Shown: one piece after another, positions 36,413-45,344 of the stretch
Layout: each line of letters begins with the position of its first letter
Position numbering within the stretch: position 1 is the first letter of the stretch
NCBI RefSeq assembly: GCF_004362805.1
Contig: NZ_SNYF01000005.1
Coordinates: 1,016,797-1,080,796 of the forward strand
Source of the DNA: Algoriphagus boseongensis
GTDB taxonomy: Bacteria > Bacteroidota > Bacteroidia > Cytophagales > Cyclobacteriaceae
Length of the DNA stretch: 64,000 bases
Direction: 5' to 3'
Notes under the pieces: model-generated
Told to the model about the DNA's origin: nothing
What the model saw: the letters and a program-made list of their open reading frames with translations, nothing else
Database searches by the model: none
Position numbers and translations under genes: made by a program

Positions 36413-37303
36413 ATGAAATCAATCTCAGTTATAGGATCAGGTACCATGGGAAATGGAATCGCCCACGTTTTTGCACAACATGGATTTCAGGTTTCCCTAG
36501 TAGACATCCAAGCAACCCAACTTGAAAAGGCTTTGTCCACCATTTCAAAAAATATGGATCGCCAAGTAGCAAAAGGAAGTTTAACTGAAGAGGATAAGTC
36601 AGCAGCTCTTGCGGGGATTTCCACCTTTACCGATATGCAAGAAGGTGTGAAAAATGCAGAATTGGTGGTAGAAGCTGCTACAGAAAATCTTGATTTAAAG
36701 CTTGAGATTTTCAAAAAACTGGATCAATTCGCCCCTGCATCGGCAATTTTGGCCACCAATACCTCCTCTATCTCGATTACAAAAATCGCCGCGGTTACCC
36801 AAAAACCAGCTCAGGTTATTGGAATGCATTTCATGAACCCAGTGCCCGTAATGAAATTGGTTGAAGTCATAAGAGGATATGCCACATCCAATGAAGTGAC
36901 GGAACAAATCATGGAGCTTTCCAGAAATCTTTCCAAAGAGCCTGTTGAAGTGAATGACTATCCAGGATTTGTTGCAAACAGAATTCTCATGCCAATGATC
37001 AATGAGGCGATTTATAGCTTATTTGAAGGAGTGGCGGGAGTTGCAGAAATCGATACGGTGATGAAATTGGGAATGGCACACCCTATGGGACCATTGCAAT
37101 TGGCAGATTTCATTGGTTTGGACGTTTGCCTTTCTATTTTAAAAGTCTTGCACGATGGATTCGGAAATCCAAAATATGCACCTTGCCCTCTATTGGTGAA
37201 TATGGTGACAGCTGGATACAAAGGCGTTAAAACTGGAGAAGGATTTTATCAGTACACTCCGGGAAGCAAAGAATTAGTGGTCGCTCCAAGATTTGCAAAA
37301 TAA
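36413..37303 (+). CDS. 3-hydroxybutyryl-CoA dehydrogenase
   Basis: 296 residues. NAD-binding fold GSGTMGNGIAHVFAQHG (near 7-23), with GMHFMNPVPVMKLVEVIRG (near 138-156) holding the catalytic His, and the C-terminal helical domain beginning at DYPGFVANRILMPMINEA. It oxidises (S)-3-hydroxyacyl-CoA, or runs in reverse. It could serve fatty-acid degradation or butanoate-type metabolism; the scoA-scoB pair is in the same window but not adjacent. The deoxynucleoside kinase gene follows after 15 bases and probably shares the transcript. Confidence 0.92.
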   Translation: MKSISVIGSGTMGNGIAHVFAQHGFQVSLVDIQATQLEKALSTISKNMDRQVAKGSLTEEDKSAALAGISTFTDMQEGVKNAELVVEAATENLDLKLEIFKKLDQFAPASAILATNTSSISITKIAAVTQKPAQVIGMHFMNPVPVMKLVEVIRGYATSNEVTEQIMELSRNLSKEPVEVNDYPGFVANRILMPMINEAIYSLFEGVAGVAEIDTVMKLGMAHPMGPLQLADFIGLDVCLSILKVLHDGFGNPKYAPCPLLVNMVTAGYKGVKTGEGFYQYTPGSKELVVAPRFAK

Positions 37304-37318
37304 GCTTAAGAAGAAATT

Positions 37319-37936
37319 ATGCATTTAGCTGTTTCAGGAAATATTGGTAGCGGAAAAACTACGCTTACAGAAAAACTAGCCAAACACTATGGCTGGAAGG
37401 CTGAATTTGAAGCTGTAGACAACAATCCTTATTTACCTGATTTCTATGAGGATATGAAGAGATGGGCATTTCATCTTCAGGTGTATTTTTTGAATTCCAG
37501 ATACAACCAAATCCGGACTATTCAGGACAGCAATGAGAATACTATCCAAGATAGAACCATCTACGAAGACGCATACATTTTCGCAGCAAACCTCTACAAA
37601 AGCAAACTCCTAACCGAGCGGGATTATTGGAATTATAGAAGTTTGTTTGACTCTATGATTCAGCATGTCAAAGCGCCAGATTTGCTGATTTATCTAAAAG
37701 CAGATATTCCGAAGCTGGTCGGTCAAATCGAAAAGCGCGGAAGAACCTATGAGACTGCCATGCGGATAGATTACCTGAAAAATCTTAATCAGCACTATGA
37801 AGATTGGATTTCAGGATATAAAGAAGGAAAACTTCTTATCATTGACGTGAATGACTTGGACTTTGTGGAAAGACAAGAAGATTTCGCCTTCGTGGTAGGA
37901 AAAATTGAACGGGAAATGTTTGGGCTATTTGCCTGA
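37319..37936 (+). CDS. Deoxynucleoside kinase
   Basis: 205 residues. P-loop SGNIGSGKTT (near 6-15), FEAVDNNPYLPDFYED with the acidic residues that bind the sugar, and QDRTIYEDAYIFA (near 80-92) which is the DRS-type motif with the catalytic region. LIYLKADIPKLVGQIEKRGR is the lid region. It phosphorylates deoxyadenosine or deoxyguanosine (dAK/dGK subfamily) for nucleotide salvage; the exact base preference was not determined. Followed by a terminator. Confidence 0.9.
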   Translation: MHLAVSGNIGSGKTTLTEKLAKHYGWKAEFEAVDNNPYLPDFYEDMKRWAFHLQVYFLNSRYNQIRTIQDSNENTIQDRTIYEDAYIFAANLYKSKLLTERDYWNYRSLFDSMIQHVKAPDLLIYLKADIPKLVGQIEKRGRTYETAMRIDYLKNLNQHYEDWISGYKEGKLLIIDVNDLDFVERQEDFAFVVGKIEREMFGLFA

Positions 37937-37948
37937 TCATAAAAAATC

Positions 37949-37984
37949 AAAAAGGTCGAGATTTTAAGATTTCGGCCTTTTTTT
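37949..37984. terminator. Terminator after the deoxynucleoside kinase
   Basis: AAAAAGGTCGA pairs with TCGGCCTTTTT (one G-T pair) and a T-run; the A-run serves the minus-strand gene that ends at 37983. Confidence 0.78.
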
Positions 37985-38627
37985 ATACCAACTTCCTCTG
38001 CAACCAATTAAACAAAATTTGTCTCTGCTCCTCTTTTGGATTGACTAAAAGTTGATCCAATCTCTTCAATGAACCTCCAGTCATTAAGGTTTCAAATGGG
38101 GAAAGCCTGATCAATTTGTAACCATGAATACGGGTCTGTAAGTCAATTTGGGCATCGTTATAGGCTAGAAGCTTCCATCCTGTTGCTCCATTTCCAGTAA
38201 AATCCCCCGATTCGGACGCCTCTCCAAATACATGTTTGGCAACAGGGGGACCGTTCCAAATCCGGGTTTGAAACCCTGCTTTTAGAGCCTCTTTTTCATA
38301 AGAGCGACAAAGCCTTTTGTAAGCTTCCGAAAAAGAAAAGTTAAACTCCGAATACATTTCAGATCGAAATGAAGTAAGTCGGTAGCGATTAAAGTGAAGC
38401 TCCTCATCCCAAAGGATAAAGTACCGTCCAATCTTAAAATCGAATTTTAACTTTTCAAGAAGTGGCAAAGATCCATTTCCTCCCAAATCCTCGAGAATTT
38501 CCTTAAGCCAGCTTTTCCCTTTAGCATCGAGGTATTTGGGTACAATCTCCAATTGAGGCTGCCATTCGTACTCAATCCCACTTTCCTTTAGGATCAAGTC
38601 TAGCTGGCGGGTCATCAAATGCTCCAT
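37983..38627 (-). CDS. Conserved protein of unknown function
   Basis: 214 residues, not recognised. No signal peptide or membrane segment. It contains a segment FKIGRYFILWDEELHFNRYRLTSF, a Glu/Arg-rich helix, and YKRLCRSYEKEALKAGFQTRIWNGPPVAKHVFGEA, which suggest a soluble enzyme-like fold with conserved acidic and aromatic residues. It follows the DUF2452 gene after three bases, so the two are co-transcribed. Its end touches the terminator of the convergent kinase gene. Confidence 0.6.
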   Translation of the reverse strand: MEHLMTRQLDLILKESGIEYEWQPQLEIVPKYLDAKGKSWLKEILEDLGGNGSLPLLEKLKFDFKIGRYFILWDEELHFNRYRLTSFRSEMYSEFNFSFSEAYKRLCRSYEKEALKAGFQTRIWNGPPVAKHVFGEASESGDFTGNGATGWKLLAYNDAQIDLQTRIHGYKLIRLSPFETLMTGGSLKRLDQLLVNPKEEQRQILFNWLQRKLV

Positions 38628-38630
38628 GGC

Positions 38631-39089
38631 TTAGGTATTTTCCCTTAGGATTTCCCAGGTATGATCCGCCAATAATTTAATTTCTGCGACAAAAAACGCC
38701 CAATCTTTTTTTCTACCCCATTCCTCCGGAGCGATCATGCTCAAAAAATCAGATCCATCTTGCTTTTGGTATAAATAATAGATGTGATTGATCAGGGGTT
38801 CAAAAGCCACAGAGGCCTGATAGATTCTTTCTGAAACCTCTACCCTTGATTGAATTTTCTTTGCTTGCTCAGCAAGTAATTGCATTTGCTCATAAATCTG
38901 AGACAATTGCATATCCGTCTGGCTATGCATAGCAGCCACGGCACGACCGGTAATTTTACCTTTATCTTCAGGCTTAATTATCGCACTTCCGGAATGGTGG
39001 GCATAGGGAAGCGTACCCGGATTTTCGGTAGTTTTTTCCTTCATCAGCTCTAAGTCGAGCTTGTCCACATCTATCTTTTTGCCTGTCAT
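38631..39089 (-). CDS. DUF2452 family protein
   Basis: 152 residues, soluble. The N-terminal third holds the family motif TENPGTLPYAHHSGSAIIKP (near 20-39), then a predicted coiled-coil (MQLSQIYEQMQLLAEQAKKIQSRVEV) and a C-terminal region with DFLSMIAPEEWGRK. DUF2452 has members in Bacteroidota and animals; its function is unknown. The ATG overlaps the end of an upstream 51-codon gene by four bases (ATGA), so it is translationally coupled to that gene. Confidence 0.82.
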   Translation of the reverse strand: MTGKKIDVDKLDLELMKEKTTENPGTLPYAHHSGSAIIKPEDKGKITGRAVAAMHSQTDMQLSQIYEQMQLLAEQAKKIQSRVEVSERIYQASVAFEPLINHIYYLYQKQDGSDFLSMIAPEEWGRKKDWAFFVAEIKLLADHTWEILRENT

Positions 39090-39241
39090 TTGCTTGATTC
39101 TACTTCTGTGGAGATTCTTTCTTTGAGATTTCCTTTAGATCCAGGAAAGGTTGTTCGGCTGGAAATATCGTACCCGATGTACAATACAATCAGCATAAAG
39201 ATGACAAAGAGAATCAAGAATAGTTTTTTGTTCTTCTGCAT
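39086..39241 (-). CDS. 51-residue single-span membrane protein
   Basis: First gene of the DUF2452 operon, easily missed because it is short. Its stop overlaps the DUF2452 start in an ATGA. The protein begins MQKNKKLFLILFVIFMLIVL: a basic start then a membrane segment (about 7-23), and a hydrophilic rest (GYDISSRTTFPGSKGNLKER) of about 28 residues. Coupling to DUF2452 makes this a likely membrane partner or anchor of that protein. No family match is claimed. Confidence 0.65.
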   Translation of the reverse strand: MQKNKKLFLILFVIFMLIVLYIGYDISSRTTFPGSKGNLKERISTEVESSK

Positions 39242-39398
39242 GGTACTCGCCTTATGGCTACAAAATTAACACTTGAGATTTTTTTATGTTCATTTAATTC
39301 TCAAGAATAGAAATCATGCTTTTTCAAAATTGTTTTTAAATTTAGCGAAGACGAGAAGAAACAGAATTTTTATCACCTACACACATTTTAACCCGACT

Positions 39399-39734
39399 AT
39401 GTATCAACTCATCAGCGAGCAGTCCATTTATCAGTATTTTGGGGACGATGATCCAGAAATGATCCGGGAAATGATCCAAATCATTCTAGAAACCAATATC
39501 AAAGACCTGAAAGAGTTGAACACCTTCTATGATTCGGGAGATTTTGTTTCTATCAAAAAGAGATGCCATAAAGCCAAACCAAGTATGAGCTATATCGGCG
39601 CGCTCAAAACAAGAAAAACCCTGGAAGAAATCGAGGAAAACCTCGAATCCTCCAAAGGATTGAATCAATCCCTTCAAGATCAATTAGGGATCATCGAAAC
39701 GGAGCTGAATAAATTTCTCTCCGCAATCAAGTAA
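39399..39734 (+). CDS. Hpt (histidine phosphotransfer) domain protein
   Basis: 111 residues from the ATG at 39399; an in-frame start at 39273 adds 42 residues unlike the family. It is a free-standing Hpt helix bundle: YFGDDDPEMIREMIQII at the start, then CHKAKPSMSYIGA, where His57 is the phosphorylatable residue in the HxxKxxxxxxG pattern, and a last helix LQDQLGIIETELNKFL. It would relay phosphate between a histidine kinase and a response regulator; neither is nearby. Confidence 0.78.
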   Translation: MYQLISEQSIYQYFGDDDPEMIREMIQIILETNIKDLKELNTFYDSGDFVSIKKRCHKAKPSMSYIGALKTRKTLEEIEENLESSKGLNQSLQDQLGIIETELNKFLSAIK

Positions 39735-39758
39735 AAACCAAAACTCAAATTGAAACCA

Positions 39759-42119
39759 ATGCAGCGGAAATTATTCCTTCTGCCGATTATGCTTTGCTAT
39801 TTGGCACCAGCGCAGGCGCAAACTCCTTTATCTGTTGACTACATCATGAGGGATCCCAAATGGATGGGGACTTTTCCTTCCTCTCCCATTTGGAGTGAGG
39901 ATAGTAAAACTGTCTTTTTTAATTATAACCTTGAAAATGATCCATCCGATTCCTTGTATAAAATTGTTTTAGCTAATCCTGAATTGATTTCAAAAGTCCA
40001 TTGGGCAGAGCAAAAAACCTTGAGAAAAGAGCAGGAAGCTTATAATGCTGATCTATCCCTGAAAATCTATCGAGTAAAAAACGAAGTCTTTTTGGAAGAT
40101 AAAAAGAAAGGCAGTATTTCTCTTTTTGAATGGCATGAGCCTGTGAGCAACCTCCAATTCCTTTCTGATGAGAATTTGATATCTTTCAATTCAGGAGGAA
40201 ATATTTTTGTTTTTGACCGTACATCAAAGAGAATCTCAAAAGTTACTTCAATCAATTCGGGAACAAAACCAGCCAATGGTTCAGGAGTTTCTACAGAATC
40301 CAATCCAGGATTTTTGGAAGCTGAAAATCTAGCCTTACTCCAAGTAGTCAGAGAAAGAAAAGATGCTCAAACTCAAACCAGAGCCTATAGAGATGCAATC
40401 AGGGAAAGAGCTACCGATTTTGTGTACTACACAGGAGGAAAAAACCTTTCCAATCTCCAATTAAGTCCTGATGGCAGTTTTGCAACTTTTTCAATCTTCA
40501 CCCCTGCAACCAATAAAAACACAAAAGTACCTGACTACACAGCGGCATCCGGCTATACAGAAGATCTTAATGCAAGGCCAAAAGTGGGAACCAATCCCGC
40601 CAAAGTCGAAATTGGAATCTATGACTTAACTCGAGATACGGTCTATTTTGTCAATGTAAGTTCCTTGCCAGGAATTAAGGATTTGCCTGATTATGTGAAG
40701 GATTACCCAGAGAAAACCTGGGAAGAAAAAGAAAGAAGTGTCCTACTTTCTGGACCCTACTTTTCACCTGATGGAAAAAAGGCTGTCGTTCAGGGTCGTT
40801 CCAATGACAATAAAGATCGGTGGATTGCGGAAGTGGATTTGACAACTGGAAATTTAAAAAACCTCGATAGACAACGGGACGAAGCTTGGATTGGTGGCCC
40901 TGGAGTGAGTGGATTTGGAGGAACATTTGGCTGGTTACCGGATAATAAGCACATCTATTTCCAATCTGAGGAAAGCGGGTATTCTCATTTATACTTATTA
41001 GATGTGACTACTGAAGAGAAAAAAGCCCTTACTTCTGGTACCTATGAGGTCTTTTCTCCTTTCCTATCTAAGGATAAAAAGCACTGGTACCTGACTACTT
41101 CAGAGGTTGATCCTGGGGAAAGACATTTTTACAAAATGCCTGTCTTGGGAGGAAAAATGGAAAAATTGACTTCCATGACCGGAAACAATGAAGTAACACT
41201 TTCTCCGGATGAAAAGTATTTAGCAATCATCTATTCCTACAGCAACAAACCTGCTGAACTCTATATCCAAGAAAACAAAGTAGGCGCACAAGCCAAGCAA
41301 TTAACCTCAGGTCAGAGCGAGGAATTCAAGGCTTATGCCTGGAAGGATCCTCAAATTGTCCGATTCCCTGCACAAGATGGCGCTCAAGTTCCGGCAAGAC
41401 TTTATCTACCAGAAGCTTCTAAGAAAAATGGAGCCGCGGTGATTTTTGTTCATGGCGCAGGCTATCTCCAGAATGTCCACAAGTGGTGGAGCAGCTATTT
41501 CCGGGAATATATGTTCCATAATTTATTGACTGACCTGGGATATACGGTTTTGGATATAGACTATAGAGCTTCGGCTGGCTACGGAAGGGATTGGAGAACA
41601 GGAATCTATAGACATATGGGAGGAAAAGACCTTTCCGATCAGGTTGATGGCGCTAAATATCTCGTTTCCCAGCATGGAGTTGATGCTGATCGAATTGGTA
41701 TTTATGGGGGAAGTTATGGCGGCTTTATCACCCTAATGGCTCTTTTCAACCATGGAGACGTTTTCAAATCAGGTGCAGCCTTGCGCTCAGTTACCGATTG
41801 GGCGCATTACAATCATGGATATACTTCAAATATTCTAAATACCCCTGAGGAAGACCCGATTGCCTACAGACGTTCCTCCCCAATTTATTTTGCTGAAGGT
41901 TTGAAAGGAAATCTCCTCATAGCCCATGGAATGCTAGACGTCAATGTACATTTTCAGGATGTCGTTCGATTAGCCCAGCGATTGATTGAATTGAAAAAAG
42001 ACAATTGGGAAATGGCAGTTTATCCAGTTGAAGATCATGGGTTTGTGGAGCCAAGTTCCTGGGCAGACGAATACAAGCGTATCTTGAAGCTTTTCAACAC
42101 CACCCTACTTGAAGAATAA
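39759..42119 (+). CDS. Secreted S9-family prolyl-oligopeptidase-like peptidase
   Basis: 786 residues from the ATG at 39759 (a TTG three codons earlier is less likely). Signal peptide MQRKLFLLPIMLCYLAPAQAQ. The first 500 residues form a beta-propeller with WD-like repeats (SPDGSFATFS, SPDGKKAVVQG, SPDEKYLAII). The C-terminal alpha/beta hydrolase has GIYGGSYGGF with the nucleophile Ser, HGMLDVNVHF with the catalytic Asp, and VEDHGF with the His. It resembles dipeptidyl peptidase IV and acylaminoacyl peptidases and should act in the periplasm. A gamma-glutamyltransferase gene follows after two bases. Confidence 0.88.
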   Translation: MQRKLFLLPIMLCYLAPAQAQTPLSVDYIMRDPKWMGTFPSSPIWSEDSKTVFFNYNLENDPSDSLYKIVLANPELISKVHWAEQKTLRKEQEAYNADLSLKIYRVKNEVFLEDKKKGSISLFEWHEPVSNLQFLSDENLISFNSGGNIFVFDRTSKRISKVTSINSGTKPANGSGVSTESNPGFLEAENLALLQVVRERKDAQTQTRAYRDAIRERATDFVYYTGGKNLSNLQLSPDGSFATFSIFTPATNKNTKVPDYTAASGYTEDLNARPKVGTNPAKVEIGIYDLTRDTVYFVNVSSLPGIKDLPDYVKDYPEKTWEEKERSVLLSGPYFSPDGKKAVVQGRSNDNKDRWIAEVDLTTGNLKNLDRQRDEAWIGGPGVSGFGGTFGWLPDNKHIYFQSEESGYSHLYLLDVTTEEKKALTSGTYEVFSPFLSKDKKHWYLTTSEVDPGERHFYKMPVLGGKMEKLTSMTGNNEVTLSPDEKYLAIIYSYSNKPAELYIQENKVGAQAKQLTSGQSEEFKAYAWKDPQIVRFPAQDGAQVPARLYLPEASKKNGAAVIFVHGAGYLQNVHKWWSSYFREYMFHNLLTDLGYTVLDIDYRASAGYGRDWRTGIYRHMGGKDLSDQVDGAKYLVSQHGVDADRIGIYGGSYGGFITLMALFNHGDVFKSGAALRSVTDWAHYNHGYTSNILNTPEEDPIAYRRSSPIYFAEGLKGNLLIAHGMLDVNVHFQDVVRLAQRLIELKKDNWEMAVYPVEDHGFVEPSSWADEYKRILKLFNTTLLEE

Positions 42120-42121
42120 AA

Positions 42122-43825
42122 ATGAAAAAACTTAGCACGACATATTTACTAATCTCTTTAGGTTTTCTTCTTTTCTCATGTGAGAAAAAAGAAGCGCCTA
42201 GAGTAATTCAAAGAGGGCTGATTGCAGAAAAAGCCATGGTGGTTTCTGCACGTGAAGAAGCCTCAAAAATCGGATTGGAAATCATCCAAAAAGGAGGAAA
42301 TGCCTTTGATGCCATGATGGCTACCGAGATGGCTTTAGCGGTTTCCTATCCATTTGCAGGGAATTTGGGAGGAGGAGGATTTATGGTCTATCGCTTGGCA
42401 GATGGCAGCACTGGCTCCTTGGATTATAGGGAAAAAGCTCCTCTTGCCGCTTCAAAAGATATGTATTTGGATGAAAACGGAGAGTTTTTAAACCAATTAA
42501 GCACCAAGGGTGCCTTAGCTTCAGGAGTACCAGGCACAGTTGCAGGAGTATTTGAAGCTCAGGCAAAATTTGGAAAACTTTCTCCAGCAGAAATCCTTCA
42601 ACCCGTAATTGATTTGGCTAAAAACGGATTTGTTGTTACTCCAAATCAAGCCACTAGGCTTGAAAGAGTAAGGCAGGTGGTCGTCGAAGTCAACGGTGAG
42701 GAAACTTTCTTCAATCAAGAAATAAAATCTGGAGATACTCTAAAAATCCCTGTTTTGGCAGCTACACTTGAACGAATCGCCAAAAATGGAAGAGATGAAT
42801 TTTACAAAGGCGAAACAGCCAAAATTCTGGCTAAGCATATGCTGGCCAAAGGTGGAATCATAACTGAAGAGGACCTTGCTAATTATCAGGCAGTTTGGAG
42901 AGATCCGATCGTTTTTCCTTACCGAGGTTTTAAAATTATCTCCATGGCTCCTCCTAGTTCTGGGGGAATCACTTTGGCACAAATTCTTAAGATGATTGAA
43001 CCATTTGATTTGAAGTCATTTGGCCACCATTCTCCAGAATATATCCAGGTTTTGGTCGAGGCGGAAAGAAGAGCTTATGCAGATAGGAATTATTTTTTGG
43101 GCGATCCTGATTTTGTAAATATTCCTGTTGATCAATTACTTGACTCAGAATATCTAAAGTCAAGGATGGAGAATTTCTCCATAGAAAAAGCCACCAAATC
43201 CGAAGATATTGCTGAGGGGAAAATCCAGTTTTCAGAAAGTATGGAAACTACCCATTATTCTATTGTTGACGCAGAAGGTAATGCTATCTCCGTGACCACT
43301 ACCCTGAATGGAGGTTATGGCTCCAAATTGTTTATTGATGAATTAGGCTTTTTCATGAACAATGAAATGGATGATTTCAGCGCCAAACCAGGAACTCCAA
43401 ACATGTTTGGACTGATCGGTGCGGAGGCAAACAGCATAGCACCGGGCAAAAGAATGCTCAGTTCCATGACTCCAACTATCGTTGAAAAAGACGGTAAGCT
43501 CTGGATGGTGGTAGGCACTCCGGGAGGATCTACAATTATCACTTCTGTTTTGCAGACGATATTGAATGTGGCAGAATTTGACATGGGAATGCAGGAAGCT
43601 GTGAATGCGCCCAGATTCCACCATCAATGGCTTCCTGACTTGGTTAATTTCGAGCCGGATTCTTTTGATTCCACCATTATTTCAACCCTAAAATCAAGGG
43701 GATACCTAATCAATGAAGGAAACAGTCCGGTTATTGGAAAGGTGGATGCAATTTTGGTGTTGCCGGATGGAAAATTAGAAGGTGGCGCTGACCGAAGAGG
43801 TGACGATAAGGCGGTTGGGTTTTAA
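42122..43825 (+). CDS. ggt: Gamma-glutamyltransferase lipoprotein
   Basis: 567 residues. The N-terminus has a lipobox (FLLFSC, lipid anchor at Cys20), so the enzyme is anchored in the membrane, facing the periplasm. It cleaves glutathione and other gamma-glutamyl compounds. The precursor self-cleaves before the Thr of TTHYSIVDAEGN near residue 375, giving large and small subunits; the new N-terminal Thr is the nucleophile. GNAFDAMMATEMALAVSYPF and AGNLGGGGFMVYR are the family's first region. The stop is followed by a terminator. Two bases separate it from the S9 peptidase gene, so a shared role in peptide scavenging is plausible. Confidence 0.94.
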   Translation: MKKLSTTYLLISLGFLLFSCEKKEAPRVIQRGLIAEKAMVVSAREEASKIGLEIIQKGGNAFDAMMATEMALAVSYPFAGNLGGGGFMVYRLADGSTGSLDYREKAPLAASKDMYLDENGEFLNQLSTKGALASGVPGTVAGVFEAQAKFGKLSPAEILQPVIDLAKNGFVVTPNQATRLERVRQVVVEVNGEETFFNQEIKSGDTLKIPVLAATLERIAKNGRDEFYKGETAKILAKHMLAKGGIITEEDLANYQAVWRDPIVFPYRGFKIISMAPPSSGGITLAQILKMIEPFDLKSFGHHSPEYIQVLVEAERRAYADRNYFLGDPDFVNIPVDQLLDSEYLKSRMENFSIEKATKSEDIAEGKIQFSESMETTHYSIVDAEGNAISVTTTLNGGYGSKLFIDELGFFMNNEMDDFSAKPGTPNMFGLIGAEANSIAPGKRMLSSMTPTIVEKDGKLWMVVGTPGGSTIITSVLQTILNVAEFDMGMQEAVNAPRFHHQWLPDLVNFEPDSFDSTIISTLKSRGYLINEGNSPVIGKVDAILVLPDGKLEGGADRRGDDKAVGF

Positions 43826-43851
43826 AATCCCATAGAAAGTCTTATCTAAAA

Positions 43852-43886
43852 AATAAAAGGGCTATTCTTACGAGTAGCCCTTTATT
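43852..43886. terminator. Bidirectional terminator between ggt and ribE
   Basis: AAAGGGCTA pairs with TAGCCCTTT. A-rich flank on the left, TTATTATT on the right; it serves both convergent genes and overlaps the ribE stop. Confidence 0.75.
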
Positions 43887-44458
43887 ATTCTTGCGATATA
43901 TTTTCCAATGATATCAAATTCCAAATTGACCAAATCCCCTACTTCCAACTGGTGAAAATTAGTATGCTCATAGGTATAAGGTATGATGGCCACGGAGAAC
44001 TTCCCCGGACCGCTATTAAAACAGGTTAGACTGGTTCCATTGATAGTAATCGAGCCTTTTTCCACTGTTACATTTCCGGTATTCGGATCAAATTCAAAAT
44101 CAAAAATCCAGGAACCATCTTGGTCTGAGATCTTTTTTACGACTCCGGTTTGATCCACATGTCCCTGCACAATATGTCCATCAAATCGTCCATTAGCAGG
44201 CATGCATCTTTCCAGATTTACTTTCTTGCCCTCTTTCCAAGTGGAAAGATTCGTCTTTTGGATAGTTTCCTGAATTGCCGTTACCCTGTAGAATTCTGGA
44301 GATGTCTGGACAACAGTAAGACAAACTCCATCATGAGCCAAGGATTGATCGATTTTAAGCTCGTGGGCTATAGTTGAAGAAAGATCAAAATGAAAATTAG
44401 ATCCCTCTTGGGTGATTTTTTGGATAGTTCCAAAGGATTCGATGATACCGGTGAACAT
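43868..44458 (-). CDS. ribE: Riboflavin synthase, alpha chain
   Basis: 196 residues from MFTGIIESFG, the usual family start; the in-frame ATG seven codons earlier is unlikely. It dismutates two lumazine molecules into riboflavin. Two lumazine-binding repeats: residues 1-96 (MFTGIIESFG..., ANGRFDGHIVQGHVDQTG at the junction) and 97 to the end, with VEKGSITINGTSLT in the second repeat. I see no FMN riboswitch upstream. Confidence 0.93.
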   Translation of the reverse strand: MFTGIIESFGTIQKITQEGSNFHFDLSSTIAHELKIDQSLAHDGVCLTVVQTSPEFYRVTAIQETIQKTNLSTWKEGKKVNLERCMPANGRFDGHIVQGHVDQTGVVKKISDQDGSWIFDFEFDPNTGNVTVEKGSITINGTSLTCFNSGPGKFSVAIIPYTYEHTNFHQLEVGDLVNLEFDIIGKYIARIIKGYS

Positions 44459-44570
44459 CTGTTGATTTTTAAAATTCAATGTTTCAAGGAATAAGCAAAA
44501 ATTGCCTTTTTCGGTTTCAAAGTAAGCGAAATATTACTTTATCTTCGAAAGTCAAACCCATCAACCAAGC

Positions 44571-45227
44571 ATGCTTAAACTCGAAGACACCTATCTCCAC
44601 AAAGGAAAAAGGCGCGCATTAGTTCAGGAAATCAAGGCAAAAGGAATTAAAAGCGAACGGGTTTTGGATGCCATTAATACCTTACCCAGACATTTCTTTT
44701 TCGATACAGCATTGATTTCTCATGCCTATGAGGACAAAGCATTCCCTATCGGTGAAGGCCAGACGATATCCCAACCCTATACCGTAGCCTTCCAAACAGA
44801 ACTTTTAGAGATCAAACCAGGAAATAAAGTTTTGGAAATTGGAACAGGTTCTGGATACCAAGCTTCCATTCTTCATCTTTTAGGAGCTGAGGTATTTACA
44901 ATTGAGTATCAGAAAAAGCTTTTCGAAAAGACCCAGCGTTTCTTGGCAAGACTTGGGATTCAAATGCATCTGTTCTATGGAGACGGAACAGGAGGCTTGC
45001 CACAATATGCCCCTTTTGACAAAATCATTGTAACTGCAGGTGCGCCTGTTGTCCCAGAAGCGCTGATCCAACAATTAAAGATTGGAGGGATCTTGGTCAT
45101 TCCTGTTGGTGATCGAAAGAGGCAGACCATGGTAAAAATCACCAAAAAATCTTCAAAAGAAGTTATAAGAGAAGAATTTGAAGGATTTGCTTTTGTACCC
45201 CTTTTGGGAAAAGATGGTTGGAGATGA
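44571..45227 (+). CDS. pcm: Protein-L-isoaspartate O-methyltransferase
   Basis: 218 residues. Repairs isoaspartyl damage by AdoMet-dependent methylation. EDKAFPIGEGQTISQPYTVA (near 51-70) is the substrate region, VLEIGTGSGYQ (near 88-98) is the AdoMet motif I, and VTAGAPVVPEALIQQLKIGG the post-II and III motifs. Length and motifs are normal. It stands alone, 112 bases after the divergent ribE start. Confidence 0.92.
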   Translation: MLKLEDTYLHKGKRRALVQEIKAKGIKSERVLDAINTLPRHFFFDTALISHAYEDKAFPIGEGQTISQPYTVAFQTELLEIKPGNKVLEIGTGSGYQASILHLLGAEVFTIEYQKKLFEKTQRFLARLGIQMHLFYGDGTGGLPQYAPFDKIIVTAGAPVVPEALIQQLKIGGILVIPVGDRKRQTMVKITKKSSKEVIREEFEGFAFVPLLGKDGWR

Positions 45228-45321
45228 GAGAAAGCTGAAAGTTAAAGTCCAGTTTTAACACATGAATTAGAATAATATTCTGATCATCCAATTATCGACT
45301 ACCAAAACAAAATATTATTCT

Positions 45322-45329
45322 TATTTTTG
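45322..45329 (+). promoter_or_regulatory. -7 box of the thioesterase gene
   Basis: Perfect TATTTTTG box 15 bases before the ATG at 45345; no clear -33 element. It supports the start at 45345 over the TTG at 45327, which lies inside the box. Confidence 0.45.
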
Positions 45330-45344
45330 TTGAAATTCTTTTTT

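Noticed and set aside
39273-39398. Upstream extension of the Hpt gene by 42 codons
   Set aside because: The extra residues look like translated leader sequence; the conserved Hpt start lies at 39399.
43860-44570. An FMN riboswitch controlling ribE
   Set aside because: The conserved RFN stretches are not found before ribE or before ribF.
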